64,000 nt of DNA from Paramecium sonneborni (lineage: Eukaryota; Ciliophora; Oligohymenophorea; Peniculida; Parameciidae). The notes under the pieces were generated by a model. That model saw only the letters and a program-made list of their open reading frames with translations. It searched no databases and was not told where the DNA came from. Positions within the stretch are counted from its first letter, which is position 1. The number at the start of each line of letters is the position of its first letter. The translations under genes were made by a program, and so were the position numbers. Shown here piece after piece: positions 51,598 through 63,026 of the stretch. Where the stretch lies: assembly GCA_905182985.1 (NCBI GenBank), contig CAJJDN010000077.1:150438-214437 (forward strand), in the 5' to 3' direction.

Positions 51598-53337
51598 TCA
51601 AGGTATTTAGCCTTAAGTTTGTGATATTAATTTAATTTTGGATTTTCCTTGAATTTGTCCTGGTTAATCCAAATTATATGGCATTTATTGAGGTGGTGGA
51701 TAAAAATCATTTTAAAGAGCTGAATTATTGAAAGACTATGACTATGGCTGTTGATATTATGTATTATTGAAATTAGCTTATTATGGCAGTATTTATTAGA
51801 AATTTGATGAGAAATTTTGTGGTTAATTATAATTAAAATTTTACATTGATTGATCCTAAAAATTAAAATTTTTTTGTAGTTCTTCACAAAATAATCTTAA
51901 TTTTTCTTCATATTGATTTAGATTGAATAGATTCTAATCAGTTTAATTTTGAGTTATTAAAATTTGTTATTACAAATCTCTAAAATAATCACTAACATTT
52001 TAATTTAAGTTAGTATTATACTCAATAATTTTTAATGCTACGCCTTACTTAAACATATCAAGTTCCTAAATCTATTCTTCAATAGTTTAATAAACTTTTT
52101 CAATTTTTTCTGATGATTTTATCCAAGTCTCATGAGCATAATTGTTGTTTTTAATAAATTTCTATATTTACTCTTAAAACTCAGATTAATCTTAATTTTC
52201 TATTTTCTTATCTAATTTTTCTAATTTGGATTATTATTTTTCTATTTTCCTATTTAATATTTCTAATTATTCTAATTTGGATTATTATTCTAATTTGGAT
52301 TATTATTCTAATTATTCTAATTTAGATCTCTATTTTTCAATTTTTTCATTTAATTTATCAAGTTATTCTAATTTAGATTAGTACTTTTCTATTTTCTCAT
52401 TTAATAGATCTAATTAGTCTAATTTAGATGATTATTTTTCTATTTTCTTGTATTAAATTTCTACTTATTCTAATTTAGATTATTACAATTCTATTTATTC
52501 CAATTTAAATTATTGTTTTTATATTTTCTTATCTATTGTATCTAATTAATCTAATTTGAATTATTATTTTTGAATTTTTTCATTTAATGTATCAAGTTAT
52601 TCTAATTTTGAATATTGTTTTTATATTTTCTCATTTAATATATCTAATTAGTCTAATTTGAATTATTATTTTTGAATTTTTTCATTTAATATTTCAAGTT
52701 ATTCTAATTTTGATTATTGTTTTTATATTTTCTCATTTAATATATCTAATTAGTCTAATTTGAATTATTATTTTTGAACTTTTTCATTTAATATTTCAAG
52801 TTATTCTAATTTTGATTATTGTTTTTATATTTTCTTATCTATTGCATCTAATTAGTCTAATTTGAATTATTATTTTTGAACTTTTTCATTTAATATTTCA
52901 AGTTATTCTAATTTTGATTATTGTTTTTATATTTTCTTATCTATTGCATCTAATTAGTCTAATTTGAATTATATTTTTTCAATTTTTTCATTTAATATAT
53001 TAAGTTATTCTAATTCAGATTATTACTTTTCTATTTTCTTATCTTGTATTTCAAATTATTATAATTTAGAATTTCTTTCAACTTTTAACATATCCATTTA
53101 TCCTTATTTAGATGGTTATTTTTCTAAGATAATTTAAAAGATCTATTAACCCTGTTCAAGTTTATTACTTACATTTTTCTACTAATCGGATGGATAAAAA
53201 TCACTCTAGATAAAATAATGATTATTTACTTTTTTAAAATTCTTAATTATACTAGCTGCCATATTAGATTGTTATTAAATAACTTAAGGTTTTGTGTTTA
53301 TATCTTTTTGAGAAAGACTATATTTATTATTTTGCAT
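51598..53337 (-). CDS. Coiled-coil protein with 17-residue repeats
   Basis: A single exon of 579 aa (MQNNKYSLSQKDINTKPQ). From about residue 95 to 380 it consists of alternating 17-residue units of the types KLDQLDAIDKKIQKQQS and KLEQLEILNEKVQKQQF, with several near-identical 34-residue pairs. Leu and Ile recur at positions compatible with a continuous helix. A Gln/Lys-rich spacer separates each unit. The C-terminal ~150 residues are helical, then Pro/Gln/Asn-rich (LPQQANFNNTQYQQPQ). Most glutamines are encoded by TAA. It resembles filament or basal-body scaffold proteins, but no family is recognised. Confidence 0.85.
52200..53060. repeat. Tandem 51/102-bp coding repeats
   Basis: Repeat units of 51 bp (102-bp doublets) encode the 17-residue repeats on the minus strand. 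The plus strand shows the recurring core taatttgaattatt followed by tcaagttattctaattttga. Units in the middle (about 52560-52980) are most alike, and those nearer the ends have diverged. This indicates recent expansion by unequal exchange. Confidence 0.85.
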
Positions 53338-53618
53338 GTAATTCTATTAATATTAATAAATGAATAAAAGGAAAAATAAATTTTAGTTTATATTAATGAA
53401 ATTATTATGAATAAATATAATTTGATGAGGTGTTTTATTTATTTATTTTTTTAAATAATCAATAATAATTGATATTAGAAATAATAGAGAATGTATTTAA
53501 GATGTTTGTTTAAATCATATGATTATAGGAATAATAATAAGAAATGAATTGAAAATTGATTAAAAAAGCATAGAATTAGAATTGATTATTATTATTATAT
53601 AAAAAATAATAAGTTTAT

Positions 53619-55328
53619 ATGGGAAATTGTTTAAAAAGAAACTAAACCTAGTTATAATAAAATCAATAATGTCCAAAATGTCATATGGTTTTTTAAGCAT
53701 AATAAAGTGCTCTTCAGGTAAGCATTTTAAAGTAAAAAAGTATTAATAACATGTTACGAGTTGTAGAGTTGGATAAATATAAAATCAAGCTGTCTAATCT
53801 CGTAATGTGTAAGTTGGCGATGTTATAATTGAACCAAACCATCATCCAAATCCGAATCCAAATCCAAACCCAAGAACCACTGTAATAAGTTTATTTTTAT
53901 AATATTAAGCCTCATTATATCTAGGATGATTTTCAAAATAGAAAATAAAAATATTATTGGTGTAAAGAATTATTGGCTGGGTCTAAGATTAAATATAAAT
54001 GGAACAAGAAAGTAAATGTAACATTATTATATCTCAGTTATCTCCTCCAATGCCAGCAGCTAATGTTCCTGAAATGTTAGCCTTGCCATGGGTTTAAATA
54101 AAGAATTCTGAATTTCCAATTAAATAAACATGGTTTAGATTATAATTAGAAAAAAAGAGGATACCTTGGTAATAAGGAGCAGAAACTCTATCTGTTAACA
54201 AAGAGAGTTTCTTAATGACTACTCTAAATATGTATAAAGAAATTAATTGGCACAAAGAAGTTAAAGTTCATATTGATGGTGATAAAGTTTTGGATGCTGG
54301 AGGACTTCTTAGAGAATGGGCTAATTTAATTATGAAGGAGATTATACACCCTGAATCAGGTATGTTTTAATTAGCTGATTGTGAGGATGTATCATATAAA
54401 ATTAATTGTGAAGCAGATACAGATGAACATATTATAGATTGTTTTAAATTATTAGGTATTGTTGTTGGTAAATGCATTTTTGAAAGGATTCCTTTAAATA
54501 TTTATTTCGATAGGTCAATTATTAAACACATTATAGGTTAACCTATTTTCTTGGAGGATATTTATTATTATGATAGATAAGTATTTCTATCTTTTATTTA
54601 GTTATATAAATCTTGGGATTTCTTAGTTAATAATAAATTTGAAGCTGATGATGTTTCAGAATATTTTGTTATTTATAGATAGAGCAAAGGAGATTATTAT
54701 GAATTAAAACCTGGTGGATAAAAAATTATGCTAGATATGGATAATTGTCAAGAGTACGTTAATTTATGGTAAAAATATATATAATCAAATTTAGCATTGA
54801 ATATTATACATATTTATCGGTGAAGCCGTTTTTGACTGCTTTTTTATCAACTTTATATAGTGTATTTAATTAGTATAAAATGATTAGATAATTCCAAAAC
54901 AACTTCTTAGCTTACTTGAACCTTTGGAATTAGAAATGATTCTTTATGGGACTCCTTTTATTGATATTAATGATTGGAGAGATAACACTGATTATAAAGG
55001 AGCTTATTACAGAACTCATTAAACAATATAATGGTTTTGGGAAATTTTAGAATAGCTAGATCAATTTAATCTTGCTAAATTTTTATAATTTTGTACTGGA
55101 TCTACTAGAACACCCGTAGAAGGATTCAGAAAGTTAGAAAGTAATAGAGGAAATTGCTCTAAATTTTGTATTGAAAGTGTTCCATTTACTAAGGCCAGTC
55201 CTTTCCCAAAAGCACATACATGTTTTAATAGATTGGAACTACCAATGTATGAAACGAGAGAAGAAATCGAATCATATTTAAAAGCAGTAATACAGGCTGA
55301 TATGGATGGATAATTTGGAATGGAATGA
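53619..55328 (+). CDS. Compact HECT ubiquitin ligase with C2HC zinc finger
   Basis: 526 aa; five introns at 53718-53740 (23 nt), 53882-53909 (28), 54012-54037 (26), 54769-54794 (26) and 54862-54887 (26) give exactly 527 codons. The N-terminus holds a C2HC finger, CPKCHMVFQAQQSALQYQQH then VTSC. An Asn-Pro repeat (NPNPNPNPNP) follows. The HECT domain covers about residues 160-526: HIDGDKVLDAGGLLREWANL, YLSVKPFLTAFLSTLYSIIP, ILYGTPFIDINDWRDNTDYK and QFCTGSTRTPVEGFRKLES. The catalytic Cys492 sits in FPKAHTCFNRLELPMY. All key motifs are present. Most HECT ligases are much longer. The start MGNCLKR suggests possible N-myristoylation. Confidence 0.93.
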
Positions 55329-55368
55329 TGATGTTTAATTCAATATTATATAATTAATAATTTAAATT

Positions 55369-55868
55369 ATGCATTGTCATTTATTATAGGATCCTTAAAT
55401 AAATAATAATGACTAGCCTAAGAAAATTAAAAAAAAAAACAAATATGATTACCACAGAAAAAAAAGAAGAAGTTCTGATGCTTCTAATTCTAAGAAATCA
55501 GGTTAAAAATTCACACCAGAAGAAGATAAGCTAATTCTACAGTTAGTTCTAAATGTCGGACCAAAGTTTTAAAAAATTCATAAACACTTTCCTGGAAAAA
55601 CTCTGGCCATGGTAAAGAATAGATATTACAAATATCTTCGATATAAATGGGAAGTCTTAGGATAGTATGTGTTTTTATTATATTTAGAAACTACAAACAT
55701 TTAAGTGTTCAATAGGATTCTTATGAAAATCTATGTGAGTTATAAAAAGTAGTAAGTGTTTAGCTTGATGAAGAAAAAAGCGACTTGATATCATAAATTA
55801 TCTCACGTACAAAACTACTTTCAAATGCTCGTATGTTTGTTGAGTATCTAGTTGAACAATTATTATGA
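55369..55868 (+). CDS. Small single-repeat Myb/SANT-like protein
   Basis: 158 aa; a 23-nt intron at 55665-55687 gives exactly 159 codons. A very basic N-terminus (PKKIKKKNKYDYHRKKRRSS) probably acts as a nuclear signal. The Myb repeat is KFTPEEDKLILQLVLNVGPK, FQKIHKHFPGKTLAMVKNRY and YKYLRYKWE, with one recognisable R2/R3-like repeat (aromatic spacing F-x(20)-F-x(18)-Y). The C-terminal third is helical (LCELQKVVSVQLDEEK). It starts only 41 bp after the HECT stop. A DNA-binding role is likely but no target is known. Confidence 0.82.
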
Positions 55869-56579
55869 ATTCATTATTGTTTGTTAACATATTATCAAAA
55901 TTAATACTTCTACTTCTTTTATTTATGATTGCTAATCATAAGATAGACAATCCATATAATAATATTATTTTACTAAAACATAAAACAATTCAACTAAAAC
56001 TAAACGAAGAAATCTAAATTTTTATTTATTTAAGTATAAACAAATCTAAGACTATGAATTCTATCTGTTATAGAAGTATGCAATAATATTTATGTTAGAA
56101 AACCTGGAGTTAGAGTCATTTTATATATTATTCATAATATTATAAACTTAAAGTTATTAAATCGATAAAATAACACTAAATTATATCATATTTTTCATTT
56201 CCCTTTTATTTATTAAATAAATAGGATCTAAACTATTGAAATCTCTATTCATTATATCTTTTAAAACTATTATAATGATGTTTGAATTTTTGATATATAT
56301 AAGTTTATACAATTATATATTCTTATTTCATACTGATTTATGAATGTTGATATAATTATCATTAGTTTTAACAAAATTAGTTGTTTTAAAATTCAAAACT
56401 ATGTTTACTTGAGTATTAATTCAATATTACTATTTTAAATTAAAAATGACTTTAAATGGTTGTAATTTATTTAATTATATATTTAATAAAGATATAATTT
56501 TTTTTATTCAAATGCATAGAATTATATAAATTTTTGTTTTCAATAATTGCTTTATAATTAATTATTTGTAAATTTAATC
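55869..56579. other. Intergenic, nothing recognised
   Basis: This 711-bp very AT-rich DNA has no frame of protein character on either strand. Confidence 0.55.
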
Positions 56580-57883
56580 ATGCAATTTACTCCAAAAGTA
56601 TATGAGTTTGACTATGAAAGACCTACAATAAAAGTTTATAAACTTAGTCAACAGCTAGTATTCAATAGATCTGTTTCTGAGTAAAAAATGAGGAAATGTA
56701 GAGCAGTTTCAGATATTTAAAATTAACCTTCAAAACAGATGGATTTTAAGGAAGAAATGAAAAAGCTTGAGTTAATATAAAAACCTTAAGAACTAAAAAG
56801 GGAGATATTTAGATAAATAAAATAAACTTGTAGGGAATTTAGAAATGTAGAAAGAGAAAGAGATGGATCATTATGGGTAAAATCATATTGTACAAATGAA
56901 AAAATAAAAATCAGCAAATTATTTTAAGGTATAAAAAATACTTAAACAATTGATTACAAAAATTTTCATTAAAGAAGTAATAGTAAAGCATTCATAAAAC
57001 CTAAAAAGAAAGCAGTGGAAATTCCTTAATCTTCTTAGTAATAAAATACAAGGCCAAGAACTTAATTATTTAGATTAAGATTAAAGAGTAAAAATGTTTC
57101 TTAAGATACTTCTTAATAAAATGGATGTTATACAGAGAGAGAATGTTAAGTAAATTTAGTAACCCAGTAATTAAATACTGATACAAAAAAACCTAAAAAA
57201 GATGTAGATGATAAAGATATGGGTGTCTTTGATGAGATGTTAGAATTTTATAATTAAGACAGAATAGTTACTATAACGTAGGATATAATGCGCAGAAAAG
57301 TAGATTTTAAAAAAATATAACATGAGTTAAAAAAGACTCTCTAATATATTAGTAGATTAAATTTGGATATTTATTAGGCATTTAGTGATAAAGTGATAAG
57401 TACAAAACCATTCTAAAAAGAGAATTCTTATGAATTTATTTAAGCTGCAAAGTAAGGAAAAGAATGGGAAGTAAAAGAGTTTATAAAAGATAACAAATAT
57501 TTGGTTTACGATTTTGATTATGTAAGTGTGATTCAAAACACTTATAGATTTACATGACGGCTTTACATTGGGCTTGCAAGAGAGGACACTTTGAAATTGT
57601 TAAGCTATTAGTAGACAATGGGGCTGATATTGAATTTCAAGATATCATAGGAAGACCAACTCTTTATTTCGCAATTATTGGTGGAAATCAAAAAATTGTG
57701 AAATATATTTTAGATAAAAAAGCTGATCCTTGGTCAACATCTGCAGTAAACTATAATCAATTGTGTATGGAATACAATCCATCTTTTCTATAATTAATTG
57801 CATAAGCAAGAAAGGCTCATATAACTTTAAAAATGACACCTCCATCATAAAGAGAAACCATATGGAAAATATTAAGAAGGTGA
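56580..57883 (+). CDS. Ankyrin-repeat protein
   Basis: 425 aa; one 26-nt intron at 57522-57547 gives exactly 426 codons. The first 300 residues are basic and helical with no motif. The C-terminal 110 residues hold about three ankyrin repeats. These read EFIQAAKQGKEWEVKEFIKD, MTALHWACKRGHFEIVKLLV, DNGADIEFQDIIGRPTLYFA and QKIVKYILDKKADPWSTSA. The TALHWACKRGH segment is an excellent match to the repeat consensus. It ends with a short basic tail. The protein probably serves as a binding scaffold; no enzymatic domain is visible. Confidence 0.88.
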
Positions 57884-58380
57884 AAATATAATCCTAATTT
57901 AACTATTTATTGTTTATTAAATTTTGAATAATAAAATGAATTATAATTCTCATATATATATTTATATATTTTCCTTTAACATCTATTTAACATTATTAAA
58001 GAGTACAATTATTATTTTAATCCGATCTTTTTTTAAATGATTTAGTAAAATTGACCTCTAAACATTTAATTTAACTATTAATTTTTTTATATTAAAATTC
58101 ATGTAACCAAAAAGACTTTCCAAGTTTAAACCAATATAATAGATTGAGGGTAAGACTCTTATTTTGGAAGTTCAGCTTGTTTATAATTTAAACAAATAAA
58201 TTTATTTTTATCATATAAATTAAATATTCACAATTCTATTATTTATATACTTTTGATTTTAATTAAATTTGTATAATAGAATAGAAAGACAAACAGAGAA
58301 AAAATATTGATAATTATTATAAAGGAATAAAACTATATAATCAAAATAATTAATCTTAATTATTATTTTTATTAAAAAAT
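57884..58380. other. Intergenic, nothing recognised
   Basis: This 497-bp AT-rich spacer lies between two plus-strand genes. No coding frame is recognised. Confidence 0.55.
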
Positions 58381-58651
58381 ATGTATTAATTATGGAGATT
58401 CATCAAGAAAGGTATAGTCAGCTAACCGCATATGGTTGGAGGAGTAATAATTGGATACTTTGGAATAGGAATTCTAAGCTATTATAATGGTGAAATACAA
58501 TTTAATTATGTGAGAATAATAATAATATCATCAATAGGGAGAATATAATCAACCTCATTCACACAATCATGGAGAGTAAGTTAGATAATATTGTGAATCA
58601 ACTTTATTGAAGATTAGATCACAAGTAAATGAACTCAGAGAATAACATTGA
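58381..58651 (+). CDS. Small single-span membrane protein
   Basis: 80 aa after removing a 28-nt intron (58510-58537); spliced length is exactly 81 codons. A basic N-terminus MYQLWRFIKKGI precedes a hydrophobic helix VGGVIIGYFGIGILSYY (about residues 20-36). A polar, His-rich tail follows (NQPHSHNHGEQVRQYCES). This size and layout are typical of accessory subunits of mitochondrial complexes, but I do not recognise the family. Without the intron the frame also stays open for some distance, so transcript data are needed to settle the C-terminus. Confidence 0.6.
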
Positions 58652-58685
58652 AATAGTCTGAATGATAATTATATTAAATACACAA

Positions 58686-59480
58686 TCATAAAAATATCAT
58701 ATTTTAGCAATGAGTGCAAGCTAATTATGGTTTTAATTTTTAGATTATTTGTAATATTCCACATTTATTACAAAATTTACAAATAATTTATGAAAATTAT
58801 CTACTAATTTAGCATTAGTGTTATTAATTACAAAAATCAAGGCAATTATAACAGAAACATTTATTACAATTACTGCACAAATTTATTTTGCTCTCAATAT
58901 TTTCATTTAAATGAAAAAAATAATTACAATCGTTCATGGGACAGGTTGTGAATTATCCCATTAATTTTAATGCTTGATGATTGAGATTAGTTTTTATTAA
59001 TTTACTTTGATCTGAAAATTTACAATCTTTGATTTTGATTTTTCCATAACATAATCTATTTGTATTGGATAGTCTTCCTACACAATTTCCAGTTACGAAT
59101 CCCATTTCTATTTATTATTTGACTTTCTTTTAAAGACATTTCTCATGGTAAAAATGATGACATTTAGTTTCTATTTCTTCAGATGTTTTAATAATTTCGA
59201 GATTACAAGCACAACATGTATTAAAAATTTTAAGTATTTCAAAAGATTACTAAATATATATAATAAATACGCTAACTGAATGTTTAGGTCTAGATGATTT
59301 AGATTCCAAAATTTAATGAGATTACTAAGTTTCTTTTAATTAATTCAAGTTTTCAAGAATCAACTTTATCATTGCATCTTATAATTCAATTTTTTAATAT
59401 ATTTTTTATTCAAGTTTATGTAATTTTGCATCTAAAAATTCTTCTATCTATTTGATCACATTCTCTATTAATAGGTCCAT
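58686..59480 (-). CDS. RBR/IBR-like cysteine-rich protein
   Basis: About 257 aa if the 21-nt intron-like segment 59250-59270 is removed, or 264 if retained. The N-terminal coiled coil is EEFLDAKLHKLEQKIYQKIE. A RING-like motif follows: CCACNLEIIKTSEEIETKCH then HFYHEKCL. An IBR-like part reads TCPMNDCNYFFHLNENIESK, LCSNCNKCFCYNCLDFC. A truncated third module is IICKFCNKCGIL then ACTHCQ. The RBR order is clear, but I do not see the catalytic cysteine of RING2. It may be an inactive relative or end early. It is convergent with the small membrane protein gene, 34 bp away. Confidence 0.72.
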
Positions 59481-59554
59481 AATTTATTTATTTGTTAATA
59501 AAAAATAATTATGTATTATATAATAAAGTTCTCAAAAAAGACAAATATAAATAG

Positions 59555-60307
59555 ATGAATTTAAAATAATAAATTTCTATAAAATTATCGTAACGGAGAG
59601 GTAGGTTATTGAAATCATTAGATTAATTTAAAGAATAAAGTTAATATACAAAGGCTCTTTAATAAAATTTATCTTAAAGAACCTATTAATAAATTTATTC
59701 TCTACTTATTGAATCTTTTTACATCACAACCTGAATTTAATCTTGAAATGCTTATTATGCTATAATTAAATAATTAAATAATCTTCTTAATTCTATAAAT
59801 CCTAGCCAACCAATAAATCTTAATATTAAATACTAATGAGGCATTAATATTGTGAGAGTTATTGATTCTATTATTGATAAAATATACAGAAGAATCCTGT
59901 AAGTATAGAAAAATAAATTATTTGAATTCTTTTTTCTAATAATTCATAAGAAGGTATAGTAAAATAAACAAATTCTAATTGGCCTTTTAGTTTTAATACA
60001 AAATAAATCATATTTTAAAAAATTATTTAATTCTGAAAATAATATCTTTAAGCTATTAATTATAAATAGAAAACACTAAGTTTAAAATAGACTTTTTGTG
60101 AATCATAGAAAAGAAATTATCATGATAGATAGATATGGATTCTTAAAATAAGAAGATAGAACTTTAAAATATTCAATTCTAATTGAAATTAAATGTAACA
60201 TATATAGTCATTAACCTAATCTCAAATATTGTAATAAATTTTTAAAATTCATAAAAAGTAATCTTCATTATAATCATCAAGATTTTTTTTTAATTTTAAT
60301 GCTTTGA
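59555..60307 (+). pseudogene. 250-codon frame interrupted by three TGA codons
   Basis: From ATG 59555 (MNLKQQISIKLSQRRGR) one frame runs to TGA 60305-60307 and contains TGA only at 59732, 59744 and 59837 (codons 60, 64 and 95). The sequence on both sides reads like protein, for example SFYITT before, NAYYAIIKQLNNLLNSINPS between, and INIVRVIDSIIDKIYRRI after. No GT-AG intron can remove the TGA codons. A recent pseudogene with point mutations is the simplest reading. No family is recognised. Confidence 0.4.
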
Positions 60308-60805
60308 CTTAATTTGATTTGATTTCTGCTTTAAAATGTTAGAATGAGTACCTTTCTTTTGATTTTTTATAGTAAAACGATAACAAATAAAGGGAGAAAA
60401 AGTTTGATTGTTTATTATTTTGAATTTATGAGTTCTTAAAATTAAAATGTTTTTGATGAAGAAAATTCATGTGATTCTAATTTAATGAGAAGATCCTTAT
60501 ACTTTTGAAGAAGAAAATTGAAATGAAATTATTTATTCAAAATAATTAGATATAAAGTAAAAATAAATTAACATTATATTTGATTTAAAATTTATAAAAT
60601 GCATTTGTGAATATGAGAATGAGGGTATGAATAATTTTGTGATTGTTGATTTTAAAATAATATGATTATTTATTTAGTAAATATGAGGTTTTGAATTTGA
60701 TTAAGATGAGTCAACTCTATCAATAAAAAAATTAAACATATATTTAGAATTATAATAAAATTTGAAACTTTCATCATTTAACACAATATTAGATAATTCA
60801 AAATT
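60308..60805. other. Intergenic, nothing recognised
   Basis: This roughly 500-bp AT-rich DNA lies between the interrupted frame and the stop of the kinase-like gene. No coding frame is recognised. Confidence 0.5.
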
Positions 60806-62284
60806 TCATAACAAGTCCATCATCAATTTTTTCAATTATTCCTAGTTCATCTACTTTATAATCTAAATGTTTACCTTTTTGCTATTACAAAATTCAATTA
60901 AACAATTTTCAATTTTCTCTTCATCACAATTTGTTAATCTACTGAAGTTAGAAGCTGTGATAAATCCTTTCCTCTATAATTCTTTAAAAGTAGCTTCTAA
61001 ATTAAAATCAGTTATTAAAGCTTTTCTATCACAAGAATGAAGAATAAATTCATCTAGATCAATTTCTCCATTTCCATCACAATCCATATTCTCAAACAAA
61101 TCATCAATATCCTCTTCAATACCTAATGCAACTTAAAGTTCTTCTTTAGATAGAGTTCCATTTCTATTTTCATCATTCTTTTAAAAAATCTTCTCCAATT
61201 ACAATTATCTTTCTTTAAAAAAAATAGAATTCATAATAATAAGGATTTTCTATTAAATATAGGAAGTCTTTTTAACTGATTTATTGATTATAGTTTCAAC
61301 ATATCGGGCTTCTTATCTTTAAACAATTTCTCGATATTATTTATTCTACAACACTTACTCATAAATAATAAAACTTTTTGATTCAAGTAATAATAAAACC
61401 AATTAATACCACTCAGTTTTGGTTGGTAGATCTCTTGGTCTTTTAATGATCATATCAATAGTTTAAGGAGTAATTGGTTTATTTGTTATTAATTAAAATA
61501 AAATAAGTCCAACTGCTTGTCGATCAGCCTTTTATATTTCATTAAATTTTGACTTTTCTTTAACTTAAAATATTGGAAGAATATCTATTAGTTTGATATA
61601 GTGATTGTTTGTTTGATCATGCAAAGCAAAACTTTATATTGAAAGGTTACCATGACAATTGTCTTATTTATGTATTTATTCTAATATGTCTAAAATCTAA
61701 GATATTATATAGATCGCCTCTTCTTCTTTAATTTAACCACATAAATCTGATAGTAAACCTCCACTGCAATATTCTTATATTGCATAATAACTCTTGGAAT
61801 CTTAGTATAACTCAATGATATTAGCAAAATGCAAAGAAGTCTAGAAATAAATAACTTAAACTACATAGGTTTGTTCTTATAGATTTGTAATCTAGAGATC
61901 AAAATCATCATCTTATTCTTCTGGTTTCTGAATATTTCTTGCTACTCTTACTACACCAGTAACATTATGTTATACTAGTCGGGTATTATCATTGTCTAAG
62001 TAATTCGATACATAAATACTTTTATATCCATATTATGAATTAAGAACTGAGTAAAACTTAGCCAAGGCTTCTCCATACACCTTTTTTTTTATTTTTGAAC
62101 TATTTATTGTTTTACAGGAAACCAATTTATCTTTTGAATAGCAATTTATTGAAGGCATAGTTTTATGGCGAGGAACACTATCATTTCTTTTTACTTTCTC
62201 TTATATTGTTTGTTCACTAACTATTTGAAGCTGTTTCTTTCTTAAAGATTTTCTAATCTACGTCTAAGATTAGCAAACTCCCAT
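60806..62284 (-). CDS. Calcium-dependent protein kinase-like protein with degenerate catalytic site
   Basis: 492 aa in one frame, or 484 if the intron-like segment 60851-60874 (24 nt, 3n) is removed. The start MGVCQSQTQ is a classical myristoyl/palmitoyl signal of CDPKs. A kinase fold spans about residues 90-300: LHFANIIELYQDSKSYYAIQ, EYCSGGLLSDLC and ILDILEQIHKQDNC. Where HRDLKPEN is expected there is H211 in CHGNLSIQSF, and the DFG position reads D234-I-L (LIDILPIF). The glycine loop and VAIK lysine are also not evident. C-terminal EF-hands DENRNGTLSKEE and DCDGNGEIDLDE are canonical. It is therefore probably a calcium-binding pseudokinase. A third hand is degenerate. Confidence 0.8.
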
Positions 62285-62594
62285 AATTTTAATAAATAAG
62301 ATTTAAATTTAGAAATTGGCTAAAAAATGATAGTAATATCAATATATCATCATCATTCAAATTAATAATCGCTTTTAAGCTAATAATTGTCTCTTAATTT
62401 AATAGCTTTAATATTTTAATTATAAATATCAAAGCAAAAAGGGATTGAATTAAAATATAGTACTTAATAATTATTAGTTATGCAAAATAATGAAGAAATA
62501 ATTATAATAATATACTTCATCTTAATTAATATTGAAATATTATTGTTAATTTAAAATTTAGTATAAAAATATGAAATGATTTCGTTTGTTTAAT
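62285..62594. other. Intergenic upstream of the kinase-like gene
   Basis: This 310-bp AT-rich DNA upstream of the kinase-like start contains no recognisable gene. Confidence 0.5.
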
Positions 62595-62665
62595 TTTGTA
62601 ACGAGCTCAGCTTCCGGAATAGGAGCCTTGCCCGCAACCTATTAAATAGGTTTAAACTTGGATAG
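62595..62665. other. GC-rich structured island, candidate noncoding RNA
   Basis: Within extreme AT-rich DNA, about 45 bases from 62601 to 62645 are near half GC (start taacgagctcagcttccgg). Short self-complementary parts occur: GAGCTC, TTCCGGAA and ACCTATTAAATAGGT. No tRNA B-box or named snRNA motif is recognised, so the class is unknown and a regulatory element is equally possible. Confidence 0.35.
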
Positions 62666-63026
62666 CTTTCTAAATTTGAATCTTGGAAGGATTAAGTTTT
62701 TTCTAAATATAATTTTACTTTAAATATTAATTGATTAATATTATTTTTATGGGTTTTAATTTATATATATTAAAATCTTTATTAAATTATTTATTAATTA
62801 ATATTTAAGTATTATGTTCATTTATTGATATTCAATTTATCATAATGATGTCTAAAGAAAATTAAAGTATAATTTTTTATATTACTCTCTATATTTATTA
62901 TCATAAATCGATTCATTAGAATTAATTTCTCAATTATTTCATAACTTTACCATTATAAATCATATATCCATTATTAGAAGGTTTGTTATAATAATAAAAT
63001 ATAAGTTTATAATTAATCTCTATATA

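Noticed and set aside
62595..62665. tRNA gene
   Set aside because: No T-arm GGTTCRANTCC-like box or acceptor pairing could be found on either strand.
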